This document shows, one piece after another, positions 1 to 11,600 of a DNA stretch of 64,000 nt (the stretch's first letter is position 1; the number at the start of each line of letters is the position of its first letter). The stretch is taken from the NCBI GenBank assembly GCA_012932295.1, contig JAAONU010000001.1, positions 31,899,449-31,963,448 on the forward strand, in the 5' to 3' direction. The notes under the pieces are model-generated. The model was not told where the DNA came from. It saw only the letters and a program-made list of their open reading frames with translations, and did no database searches. The translations under genes and the position numbers were made by a program. Source of the DNA: Cyclina sinensis. Taxonomy: Eukaryota > Mollusca > Bivalvia > Venerida > Veneridae.

Positions 1-485
1 TTTTTTGCTTTATCCAAACACATTATAAGCAAGTGGTAGTTCATAGAAATAAAGGGAGGCAGGCTGGGATTTTTTTACTTTGTTATATCTGTGATTTCCC
101 TATATCCAAACACACTATATGAGTGCACCACTTTACTTATAGTGCATATCATCAGGTTGTTACTGACTTCAGGAATGTATGAGCCTTCCTTCCAAATTTC
201 ATTGAGCAAGATTCAACTCAGGAACTACATGCATAAGTATATACCGGTAGATCTTGGAGCTTTGCAGAACATCAGTTACTCTTCTCTCACATACTGTTTG
301 ATTTCCTGTACCAAATGCATTGGTCTTTGTTTTTCTGTTCTTGGCATTTTGAATTCATTGATTTGTGTTTTAAATCATCTGTTTTGTGGTATGATGTCTA
401 ATGAATTTGCTTGCCTTATCATTGCTTTACAATGAGAAAATATTTCATGGAATTACTAATTTTCATTTTGTTTTGTTTTTGACAG

Positions 486-545
486 GCAAGAGCAAAGCAG
501 AGAGAATTTGAGCTGGACTCATTACACAGTTCAATGTTTGGTTGA
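486..545 (+). CDS. probable 3'-terminal coding exon of an upstream gene (partial)
   Basis: A long T-rich tract ends in GACAG at 481-485, a strong 3' splice site. If the exon is read in phase 0 from 486 it encodes ARAKQREFELDSLHSSMFG and then a TGA at 543-545. The short basic/acidic helical tail ending in MFG looks like the C terminus of a real protein, but I do not recognise the family. The rest of the gene lies left of the window. AT-rich sequence without a convincing exon follows, and an AATAAA at 1162-1167 could end its 3' UTR. The incoming phase cannot be checked, so the frame is an inference. Confidence 0.4.
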   Translation, partial: ARAKQREFELDSLHSSMFG

Positions 546-1167
546 ATATAGCAAGACAAGACTGAAATGTTTCAACACTGTGGACCAGTTTTAGTGCATT
601 TGTCTAATACATTTTTATGAAGATACTACTTTGAAAGTGGTGGTATTTATGTGATAGTCAGAACTGGATACATTTTAATGAAAAAAGTGAACGGTCTGTC
701 TTACTGTGAATTAAAGATATGTTTTGATCCATATTTTCCTCAGGAATGTAGCATTTTGGATAAGTTGAATTTACTGCATTTTGTTAACTGGCTTTTGTCA
801 GCCACTTTTCCATATGATTTGTTCAGAAATCACAGCTCAGATGAAATATCATAGAAACTTACATTTGTCTTAAGGCACTGGTCTACATTTCATCTGTGTG
901 TCAGATCCTAAAAATTCATATTAAGTGGGAGTAGTACCAACAGTTTTCATTTTTGGTTTTTATTCCATTAAATTTTTGATGTCTGTAGGTTCTCTTTTCT
1001 TGTCATATCCTAAGCATGTATCTTTGTTGACTGTTTAGGTTGTGATATACTTAAAAAAAAAAACAAAGTTTACTTTCTGAATTGCATGGCTCTCTTTTGT
1101 TGCATTGAACAACAGCATTAATTGCTGATCAGTTAGAATTTATTTGGAAATTTCACTGAAAAATAAA
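546..1167 (+). other. probable 3' UTR, with AATAAA at its end
   Basis: No splice-consistent coding segment is visible after the TGA at 543-545. The stretch is T-rich and ends with an AATAAA hexamer at 1162-1167 within an A-rich run, which is consistent with a 3' UTR and poly(A) signal for the exon at 486-545. Confidence 0.3.
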
Positions 1168-3339
1168 AAAATGTGTGACGAGAAGATTTTTCTTACAAAA
1201 ACTATTATGCAGGTAAGCTGAAATATTTTCTCTGGCTTCATTTTACAGAAAAATATACTTCATCTTGTAAGTCAGCCTGGATTAGCTGTGCAGTAAACTT
1301 TTTATGTCAGCCAGAATTAGCTGAATACAGTACATCTGTCATTGACTATCAAACTATCTTTGTACTTACAATCAAAATCTATTCTTGATATGAATGTCTG
1401 ATTGGAAAACTGACAAAACTAATATTTCCTGACATACTTTTGCCAGTCATCTTCAATTGTTTTCCAATAAGTTTTATTCATGGTTAATAATAAAGTCATT
1501 TTTTTAATTTTACAAGTCTGACTTTGTCACTAGTGGCAGCTTTTAATATCATTTAAAATTAATCTTTGTCAATTGTGTAGTGGCATTGTGACTTAACCTG
1601 GTGATTTATATGACAGGTATGCAGTCTTCTGATTTTGGTGTACTGACTAGTAATGGATTCTGTGTAAAGTGTTAAGGAAATGCAAAGCACTGCAGTAATG
1701 AAACTGCATGAAGGTTGGGGGATATGTGATGATATCACTGAAGTCACCAACTGTATTTATACCTTCTAGTATGTCATTTGTTAAAGTATCTTTGAGGTTG
1801 TTAGTTATGTTATGTATTAATTACAATCCTATAAAGCCGGTCTGTTTCTCATATATCTTTTCTTATTCATCTTTAGAACTGTCCCAATGACAATACTTAT
1901 GTCCATGAAACACTTAATATTCCAGTCTAAGTTCTCAAATAGATTCATAAATGAAATACATATGTCTTTGGCTTATATCACCTGTTCCCACTGTCCCCTT
2001 GTTAAAAGCTATCAAATAGAAATGAAACCTGATAAAATCTATCAAGATTGTGCCCATTGTCAAAGGTCTTTGTAAATGTTAATGAATGAAAATGTAACAA
2101 ACTGATTGTGATTTCAAAGTCTTGAAGCATACTCAGTAACTGTGTTACCTGACAAATCAGTATTAACATATAAATTTTAACAGAGATGCCTATCAGTTTT
2201 TCACAGTAGACCTTTTTTGCATAACTGAGCAGACAGACCATGATAATCGTATAAAAAGTTACAGAGAAATTAACAGTGCCTAGACAAATTAGCTACAAAA
2301 ATGATACTCAGTGAAATAAGATTAGTCTAAGAAGATGGGGGGGAAATATTGACAGGCATGACAAAACGGCTTCAAGCTGTTCTCAAACATCCCATTTAAG
2401 TTGCCATCAAGAAGATGGTAGCTGACTTAATGGATCTGGACGACTACATAACGGAGGAAGCATGGAAGTATGCGGTCAATAAAGGAAAAAATTTTTTCGA
2501 TAAAACTTTAACAGAATACAATCCCCTGGAAACAGAAAAGGAATAAAAAATAAATCTGTGGACGCGAACAAAGAGGAGTTCTCAAACCTTGGCTAAACCA
2601 TTCTGGGTGAAAGCCAAGCTACAAAGAGCTGAAAACATGGCCAAGAATAACTGGAATGAAAGCACAGTGAGTGTAAGAAACTGTATTGTCATGTTAGAAT
2701 ATTTATGCGGAGTGTTTCTGACATGTAACAAGGACTAGAAAATGAAAGGAAGTGAATTCTTCATTAATATGTTGTTGCGACATTGTCCATTTCAGCAAAG
2801 ACCTATATACATGTACAATAGGTCTTTAAAAGGTAACATTTTCAGCCGTTTTAGTAAGTCCTCATCCATAGTACATGTTTCAATGTAAGATACAAGAGTT
2901 TGAGGAATTTCCACTAGTGGATGTATTTTTTTATTCTTACAAATAGGTTTACTAAACAAATCAGTGTACTTTTATTCTGCTTTGCTTATAATACCAACCT
3001 CTTGACAACTTTGTGCATTTATTTTGCTCCCAGTAGATAATACCGCCAAACCTTCGTTTCTTTTTTTGAAGAGGTTTTTCACCTTTGTAAGCTAATCATC
3101 CTGAAAAGGATGTAGCCTAATGATGTCAGTTGTGCACCTTTTGAGGACAACTCATGCACTAGAAATGAAAAGCCAAACGGAAAACATTTTCTGGATCCTG
3201 TATGCATTAATGCATGCAAATAATGCATATAATACCATGGTATTTTATATAGGTTTTTGATGCAGGTAATAGGAGTTTTTCTTGCATTTTCACCAGTGTG
3301 TCTATAATACTAATATGTTTGCTCCAACTTTTTTTTTTT
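1168..3339. other. gene-free stretch with one coding-like remnant
   Basis: Mostly AT-rich unique-looking sequence. The one coding-like patch is about 2357-2546 (+): a frame with an internal TAA after KHPI, then a 43-codon stretch (2415-2546) containing DLMDLDDYITEEAWKY and NKGKNFFDKTLTEYNP. Its composition is protein-like but it has no introns and is interrupted by stops. I do not recognise it and treat it as a decayed coding fragment. Confidence 0.3.
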
Positions 3340-4690
3340 AGCTCACCTCTCCTCTGAAACCAATGGGCCAAATTAATGAAGTTTGCCAGGTAATTGTGTT
3401 GGAAGAACCCTATTGTTTTTAGGGTCCATAGGTCAAAGGTTAAGTTCACAGGGACCTCTAGAGTGAAAACTGTGTCTGCTCAGTAACTGGAGTACCATTT
3501 TACTCAGAGCCTTCAAACTTCATAGGATGATTGTCTTTACTCAGTAAAAGAACCCTATCATTTTTGGGGTCAGTAGGTCAAAAGTCAAGGTCACAGGGAC
3601 CTGTAGAGTGAAAACTATTTCTGCTCATTAACTGGAGTACCATTACACCCAGAACCTTCAAACTTCAGGGTAATTATGTCTCCCCCCAAAAATGGGGGAG
3701 ACATATTGTTTTTCCCCCGGTTGTCCGTCCGTCCGTCCGTCTGTCTGTCTGTCCGTCACAAAATCGTGTCCGCTCTGTATCTTCCAAAGCCCTTGAAGGA
3801 TTTTTATGAAACTTGGGTCAGGTGTTCACCTCATCAAGGCGACGTGCAGAACCCACTTTGCGAGTGTGGTGTCTCAAGGGCAAGGTCACACTTGGAGGTT
3901 AAATGTCAAATGCCACAAAATCGTGTCCACTCTGTATCTTCCAAAGCCCTTGAAGGATTTTTATGAAACTTGGGTCAGATGTTCACCTCATCAAGGCGAC
4001 GTGCAGAACCCACTTTGCGAGTGTGGTGTCTCAAGGGCAAGGTCACACTTGGAGGTTAAATGTCAAATGCCACAAAATCGTGTCCGCTCTGTATCTTCCA
4101 AAGCCCTTGAAGGATTTTTATGAAACTTGGGTCAGATGTTCACCTCATCAAGGCGACGTGCAGAACACACTTTGTGGGTGTGGTGTCTCAAGGTCAAGGT
4201 CACACTTGGAGGTTAAATGTCAAATGCCACAAAATTGTGTCCGCTCTGTATCTTCAAAAGCCCTTGAAGGATTTTTATGAAACTTGGGTCAGATGTTCAC
4301 CTCATCAAGGTGATGTGCAGAACCCACTTTGCGGGTGCGGTGTCTCAAGGTCAAGGTCACACTTGGAGGTTAAATGTCAAATTTTACAATCGTCTGACTC
4401 AATACTACCTGCAGCAACTGGCTGGGGGGAGACATATGTTTTTGTTCAATCAAAAACCCATTTCTAGTTATATTAGAAGAACCCTATTGTTTTTGGGGTC
4501 TGTAGGTCAAAGGTCAAGTTCACTGGGACCTGTAGAGTAAAACTGTTTCTGCTAAAAAAATTTGAGTACCTCACCCAGAGTCTTCAAACTTATTGCAAAC
4601 TTATTCATTCAAACTTGCAAGCAATGAACACCCATAACAACCAATAACAAAACTTGTAACATGAGCAATGAGACTCAGGTGAGCAATTTA
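3340..4690. mobile_element. AGCTCACC...GGTGAGC non-autonomous element, interrupted by a second MITE
   Basis: The left end is AGCTCACC near 3340. The right end is CTCAGGTGAGCAATTTAG near 4675, followed by GGGCCATCATGGCCC, the pattern of a mollusc-type repeat. Inside are repeated segments reading 'GAACCCTAT..TTTTTGGGGTC..AGGTCAAAGGTCAAG..CACAGGGACCTGTAGAG' at about 3405-3480, 3545-3620 and 4470-4540, so the element is itself internally repetitive. The second MITE (3676-4435) sits inside it, so this one is the older insertion. A truncated related end is seen at 27629-27640, and a decayed right end near 53505-53540. Confidence 0.6.
3676..4435. mobile_element. MITE with TATGTCTCCCCC terminal inverted repeats and a 157-bp tandem core
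   Basis: The termini are TATGTCTCCCCC (about 3676) and GGGGGGAGACATA (about 4424-4435). The left end is also a small hairpin, followed by a GTCCGTCC/GTCTGTCT tract (3721-3755). The core is nearly four tandem copies of a 157-bp unit, with equivalent positions at 3806, 3963, 4120 and 4277. Open frames run through the array because the units lack stops in one frame. Their overlapping near-identical translations show this is repeat structure rather than a gene. Two units contain the directly repeated hexamer AGGTCAAGGTCA (4191-4202 and 4348-4359). Confidence 0.7.
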
Positions 4691-5540
4691 GGGCCATCAT
4701 GGCCCTTTTGTTTTCAATATACTCTGTCTTTGAGCAAGTTCTAAGTTATGAACCAACATCATCTTGACACCATGATGAGAAGATACTAAGATACTGAAAT
4801 TTAACAGTGTTATTTTGTGGATTTTGCAGAATTAACTGGTAACAAATATCATACAAATTGCATTGAATTGTCGTTCTTTTCACAATGTATTTCTATATAA
4901 ATAACCTATATCACCTTAATTCCTCTAAGACAAATATATTTTTTACATGTATGTGAAAACAGGATCATGTTAAAACAGATACCAAATTTATTACTCTAAC
5001 ACAAGAAATAAGGCATTTAAATTTTATCCTTTTTCATGATTTACAGAAAATCTTGAAATATTGTTTCCTGTTTTTTTTTTTCGGATTCTATACTTCACTT
5101 GATGTAAGTTTATTTATACAGCTATTTGAATATTTTAGTAACCTCAGATGGCAAAGCTGTTGTAAATTACATACATGTTAAAATATCTGAAAATTCTTTG
5201 CATAGATACTTCAGGAGTGTCAAAAACATCTGTCAACTGATGATAATAGTTTTAATCAAATTTCTTACAAAATTACTGATTACACTGAAATTTCGCCTTC
5301 ATTACTTGTTTTCAAGTTAACGTGGCTACTATTTCCTGTGTATAAAGAACCATATTTTATTTTATGTATCATATTTGTTTTGATACTGCAATAATTTTTC
5401 GAGAAACCATGAAATCACTTATTCCGTGTCAAATTACACGTCAGGACTTTCATTCCTTTGATTATCAATATTTCGTTTCGCCAAGATGCTATAATTTCTA
5501 AACTTGTTTTAACCAGGATATTTTCTCCGGGTAATTTTTT
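4691..5540. other. upstream flank of the integrase-domain/zinc-finger gene
   Basis: AT-rich sequence with no convincing exon. GC content rises from about 5,400 toward the putative promoter of the downstream gene. I see no TATA box in a convincing position. Confidence 0.3.
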
Positions 5541-5560
5541 ACAAAATGGCGGTGATCTAG
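5541..5560 (+). promoter_or_regulatory. YY1-like ATGGCGG motif and 5-codon uORF
   Basis: The sequence ACAAAATGGCGGTGATCTAG fits the animal YY1 consensus (AAnATGGCGGC), which is often found just downstream of TATA-less start sites. The ATG at 5546 also opens a minimal upstream ORF (MAVI, stop TAG at 5558-5560), ending 42 bases before the main start at 5603. Both readings are motif matches by eye. Neither the transcription start nor any function is shown by the sequence. Confidence 0.35.
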
Positions 5561-5602
5561 CGACTTTCATCTGCGTCAAATTTTCATCAAAACATTGCAG
5601 TC

Positions 5603-8600
5603 ATGTCAAGTAAAAAAGAAAAGAAGTCAGCACAAAAGAAAGAGGTTGATTTGACCTGGGTACTAAAATACTTGAGAGATGGCAAATATCCACCAGGTTT
5701 GAGTTTTACTGAGAAACGTATGGTTCGGAAAAGGGCGGAAAGATTCTGTTTTTGGAAAGACGATCTTTATTACTTGGGTACACCGACTGACCAGTCGCTT
5801 GGAAAGAAGACCAGGCGTGTTCTATTGACAGAAAAAGAACGTTGGGAAAAGGTTGAAGAATGTCATGTTGATGCTGATGGTATGGGGTTTTAAGTACATA
5901 ATATGTTTTAAGATTTATATAAAAGTCGTCGTAAGGTGAGATTCGCTTTCGACTTTCAAAATCCACACTACTGCGAGTACTGGTTAAGACACATAGGAAA
6001 CAGTCATCTGGCACAACTGAAAGCATTTTGTCAATGTCCCCCAAAAGTGTGCTTGACAAAATGGAATGTATTAACCTGGCCTATGAGTTCAATTTGGGAC
6101 ACCCATCCAAATAACAATGGATAACGTTGCTTAACTTAGCAAACGTTCCAGCCACTCCAGCTATTTTACTAGCCCAACAGCAAGGCTGTTTGGAAGTGCC
6201 TTATATACTCCGTGTCAACTACACTCCTCCCCTCTTTAACCTTCCGCAGACGGACATCATTCCGCTCTAAAAGTGCAAGGGACTCATCTCAACCCTGCAC
6301 TCCCAGTGCACTCGGGCACTAAGCAAGGTAAAGACCTGGCGGAGGTTCGTGGAATACCACTGCCACCAACGTAGTAACCTGGCCTATGAGCTCAATTTGG
6401 GACACCCATCCAAGTACTAACCATGGACAATGTTGCTTAACTTAGCAAACGTTCCAGACCATGTTGCTAAAGAGCTAGCCCAACAGCAAGGCTGTTGGAA
6501 GTGCCTTATAATAATTACATATCCGGTGCCCACTACAGGAAAAACCAAAATGAAGCACCAGTCAGATGATTTTATGCTTTGATCTAACTTTTAAGGATAT
6601 ATTGAGTTACACTCTATTTCTGATGAATGTGTTTTGTCATAAATGGATAAATAGGTTGTTTCACCTATCTATGAAGTTAATAATTGCCATTTATTAGACA
6701 TTATCGGTGAGTGTGAATAATGATACAATTAGTTTAATTTATACTTATTTACTTTACATCAGTCAGAAAGCAAGTTCTTGCAACTTATATTAATCCCTCT
6801 TGATGATTGCTTCCTCGGTTCAAACTAGTACTTGTACCGAGAGTGGGGAATGCGGAAAGTCATTGTAGACTCTCATCCCAAGTGAGATTTGAACCAGCAA
6901 CTTCTGGATCTGGAGTCTGGCGCTCTTACCCCTTGACCACTGCTTCTCATTATATAATGCAATTAAACAGATAGATTGGATGAACTGATTATTTTGAATA
7001 TTTTCTTTTTGAAATGGTAAATTAAGTTAATCAGACTTTTTTTCAAAATAAGAGATACCGATATTTGCAAAATAGTAAAATGATTGATATTAGTTCAGTA
7101 TAAGCTATGATACATGAAAGAATTAAATGTTTGCCTTTGTTCTAGCTTATCTTGACTCCCATCAGATGGCAAACTATTTATAAATGTCTTTAATAAATTA
7201 ATACAACAAGTAGTTATTTAATGTTACTTGACTAATTAGTTGTGTTAACAGTTAATTAAAGTCCAAATTCCTGTAAATATATTCTCCTGATTGTTTAATT
7301 TTTAATTTGATTAACCTTCCTAATTACTATCTAACATAAATTTATGATTGTTCAATTGCCAGCAGACTTTCGAAATATTTCATTTTATCATTTCACAAAA
7401 CAAGAAAATCTGTCTTCATGTGGTAAAAGATGTTCCTTCAAACATTCAGTCATAAGACTAAAAGTACCTTTTACCATTTAGATAGTAAATACTGATTGCA
7501 TTCAATAGGTGTGTATTACCTTATTTTATCTTGCTGATGACTAGATTAAACAGTCTCTGCCACTTTGAAATCCTGCTTCAAATGGAGAAGCTACAGCTGT
7601 TGGAAAACACTGCCTACCACTGATTTTTAGAAATCTTTAAGTGAAAAGGGTATTTTGACATTCTAAAAACAGTCTTTTTTTGGCTAATTAAGCAAGATTT
7701 AATCACTAAATTCATGACTATTTACTTCTGTGTTTGTAGCAGCCAATCAGAGCTTTTTCTTCACTGTTTTGTTCACTTTAACTGGTCACAAAATTGTGGA
7801 ATTGCCTGGAGATGACATCCCTTTATCTGCATTCCAGATATCAGATGTTTGAATGATATTGCGCCCTCTAATGGAAAATATCTAATAAGGAAAAAGTCTT
7901 TCTGATTCCTGTTCACTGAGGGCTACAAGCAGTGTGTTTGCTGGGAGCTACTAAACTGCAGGATAAATAATGTCTTCTATACTCTGTTCATGGACGGTTA
8001 ATTTCAAATATTGCATTTGATTTGAGTTACTAAACAATAGAGAATAACTTCAGGTCTGTTTCATTGCCAGCTTTACTTCAAAGATAAATACCTACAAATT
8101 CTGTCTTTCTAGGATATATTTTTATAGGTTTAAACTAACTAAAGAACATGGAGAGATTATCTGCTGCATTTGATTTTTTTGATAATCATTATTATAATGT
8201 AATTCATCTTAATTCTTTTCATGTCCCAAATTATTAAATAATCATCTGTACATAAAGCAAAGAAAGCCTAAAGAAAAATTAGATATGTATTTATATGTAT
8301 CATTTCAGCTAGAGCATGTTACACACTGATAAAAGAGCTGAAAATAAGCACCTTTAATGCATCATTTGAATATTTCAGAATTTTTTTGCCAGTTGAACAC
8401 TTATTATGGAAAAGTAAGTTTGGGAAAAATCCTCTTGTCCAATCAAGATTTGTGAGCAGTGAAATTAGAATCTAAACAAATAAACACCATTTCTTAACTG
8501 GAAGAAAAACTTTTTACCCGTCTCTATTTTATCCTTAATTATTTTAGTCTGAAACTTAAGGTATTGAAACTTCAAACAGACATTCTAATTTCGGCAGTTT

Positions 8601-11600
8601 TGACAAAAAGATTCAATAAAGATATCAAACATTATAACTTATTCATTTTTATCAAGTGCAGTGGCAACATCCATATCTGTAGACACAATAATAATAGGAT
8701 GTCTAGGTAGTGACCGACCTCACTTTCGGCAGCCTTTGATTAAGGCCATCTTGTCCTGACACCTTCATTATCACAGCACATGTTTGATCAACCAGAATTG
8801 CAAATGACTGAAACTGACAAGATTTTCATCCATGCAAAATAATTCCATTCTTGGTAGTAAATTTATAAGAAAAAAAGCTATTGAAATTAGGTGTATTTGG
8901 ATTTTTTTAACTAAATTGTCATATTGTTGGGAGTGGATTCAACTTATTTAAACCCGTTCCAACATCTTATTTAAATGTTTACTACTTTGATATATGATGA
9001 GCAATCCTAGTTACTGAATAATTGGCCATTTTTGTTTGATCATTGATAATACTGACTTTGTATGACAAAGATTGTGCAAACTATTTAAGTGATGAAGCTT
9101 TGATACAGTCAGTCAATTTAGAAACATTGACTTTTTATGGTTTTAATTGGACTTCCTTTCAGGAACCCATTTAGGTTTGGAAAGAACAGCTGAAAATATC
9201 ACGTCTCAGTTTCACTGGAATGGGATATACAGATTTATCAAACAGTACATACGGCAGTGTAACGTGTGTGTAGAGAGGCATCCTAAACTGAGTGCCAGAA
9301 AATCCAGCAGTGGGGAAACCAATGATAATAGTGATGGAGAAGAGACAGACAGTGGAGAAGAGGGGCAAATAAACAAAGAGCAGCCCACCTCAAAGGTTTC
9401 TTTTTCTGGTTTTATACATAAAACGAACTTAGGGTATGTAATAGTTTTCCAATTGTAGAAGAAGAAAGGAGTAATGATGTACAAATTCATAAGTGATTTA
9501 TTTAAATAATGTGTTTTTTGTATGTATTTTTTTTTCATGATTGAATTTTGATGAAACCTTCCATAGATGTTCAGTGCCTTCTTAAGTGTGCACAATATCA
9601 GGGTTTTCATGTTATTTACATCATCATTGAAAAAATATATTTAAGACATTGTCAAATATATTCTCTTATCTTTTTTTCAATGATTATTGCTATATTTTCA
9701 GGTAGAATTAAGGCTATTTGGACCTCATTGTGTGGCAGACAGTGATAGGTATATACTGATAGGTATTGATACCAAGTGTCAGTGGTTGGAAGCTTTTGTT
9801 CTTGAAGTTATTTCAGCTGATACTGTTGCCCAGTCTCTCTTGCAGATGATATATAGGTATGAATAATGCTAATTTAAAGGCTCATTAAGCCCCAAAAATG
9901 CTACTATTTTTAATTTCTCAAAAGCTTTTTACTTTTAGTGTACTGTTACAATTTCCAAAATGGTACTCAATAGCCATACAGTTGAATCATATTTTGTTTC
10001 TTTTCCTTTCTGGCCTCTAGTAGAGATATAGCGAATTGGTATTTTGTATGGATGTCAAAATACCACTTTGTTTACATTTTGCTACTTTAATAACATTTAA
10101 TTCATATTCAGCGCAGCTATCTTCAGATGATAAGCATCTAAAATGCTCTAAATCCATTATTTAAATATATTGTAAAACACATTTTTGCCTTTTCTTGTGA
10201 GAAAAAATTGAGAAAAAATTGTAGTCATTTCTGAGGCTTAATGGGCCTTTAAAGGAAAGATTTCTTGATTTTTGTGGAGCCTTATGTTCTATGTATGTTT
10301 GAAGGAGGGAACATGATGTTTGAAAGGAAGAAGTTTCTCATAAATAGTTTTATTACAAACAGTTTATAAATGGTTTTATCAGAAACAGTTTTCAGAAAGA
10401 TATTCCTTTTGAGTATTATTATACAATTGCCTTGATATTAAATGTTTTCTCTGAAGAATTTCAGCAAGGGTATTTTTCTCACCTTAGCATAGTGAAGCTC
10501 TGCCAAAGTTACTAGGAGAAATTACGATAGTTGTAGTAAATAGTAGGATTTTCTGGTCTTAAACCACAAGGTCCAGAGTCCTGAAAAAGGGTATGCAGCA
10601 TTGTCTAGTGGGCCTTTGAAAAGATTACTGAAATTATATCCTATGGTATAGTTTAACCTGCAGAAATATCCGAAAAATATTAAATATTTACTTGGCCAAG
10701 AGATTATTTATATTTATTGAATTTTCCTGTACTGCTTAAGAAATTAATTCCGTCTTGAGAGATGAATTTCTCTTTAGAAAGATATGGGTAGGCTAAATTG
10801 GCGGTAGTGTTGACTTCTTATAACTTCTGAAAAGATGATTAGATCTGCTGCATAATATACATTTTTGGATCACCCTGTGTCCGGCATGTGTCGTCAACAT
10901 TTTGCTTCAAATGACATCTCCTCCAAAACTGCAAGGCTATTTTTAAGCAAACTTGACCTGAATTTTCCTTATATTGCCCTTTTCTAAAATTGTGCCAACC
11001 ATTTTGCTCCATTGCACATAAGGGCAGCAAAAGGTAAAAAAAGAAAACATTTCAAACAACATCTCTTCCAAAACTGCTAGGTCATTTTTCCACCAAATTT
11101 CACATAAGTCTTCCTTCCCTTCATGTATATACTCACTGTATTTATCTGAAAACATATTCCAGATATGGTCACATAGATTGTGTGTCAGCGAGTGTCCATC
11201 ATAACTTGCTGTCCAGCCCTTTGGATGATGCCCTTACATCTTTGAAGAGAGACTCGGATATGAACATATCTCTTGGAAGTATCAGTCCTGAAAAGTTGCA
11301 AGGTTTGAGTAAGTACTGATATATATATACAAATAAAAAGTTGTTTGAATAGTTAAGTAGTATTATTTGTTTATGTAACTAGTAAATCTGCATGTAATCA
11401 TGTTTATGTTCTCAGATTTAATAAACACCAGTTAAACTGCGTTGGTCTCTTTACAGTTTTATATTGTGTTATTTATGTCAAGAATGATTCTAATCTAAAT
11501 GTAGTTCTACACAAAGGAATTTTCTTTTCTTTATTTTATTGTTTCAGATGATCTTTTTAAGAAAGCAGAGGATCTGATTAGGGAATTTATAAAGAAAAAT

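Noticed and set aside
3676..4540. Five overlapping open frames with near-identical products (KLGSDVHLIKATCRTHF..)
   Set aside because: They are the two stop-free frames of a 157-bp tandem repeat inside a MITE; the period shifts frame and there is no start or splice context.
5706..6059. 117-residue minus-strand frame over exon 1
   Set aside because: It is antisense to a well-supported coding exon and the adjacent SINE; no domain.
6385..6480. Functional 5S rRNA gene
   Set aside because: Only part of the 5S sequence is recognisable, with substitutions and no 5' half.
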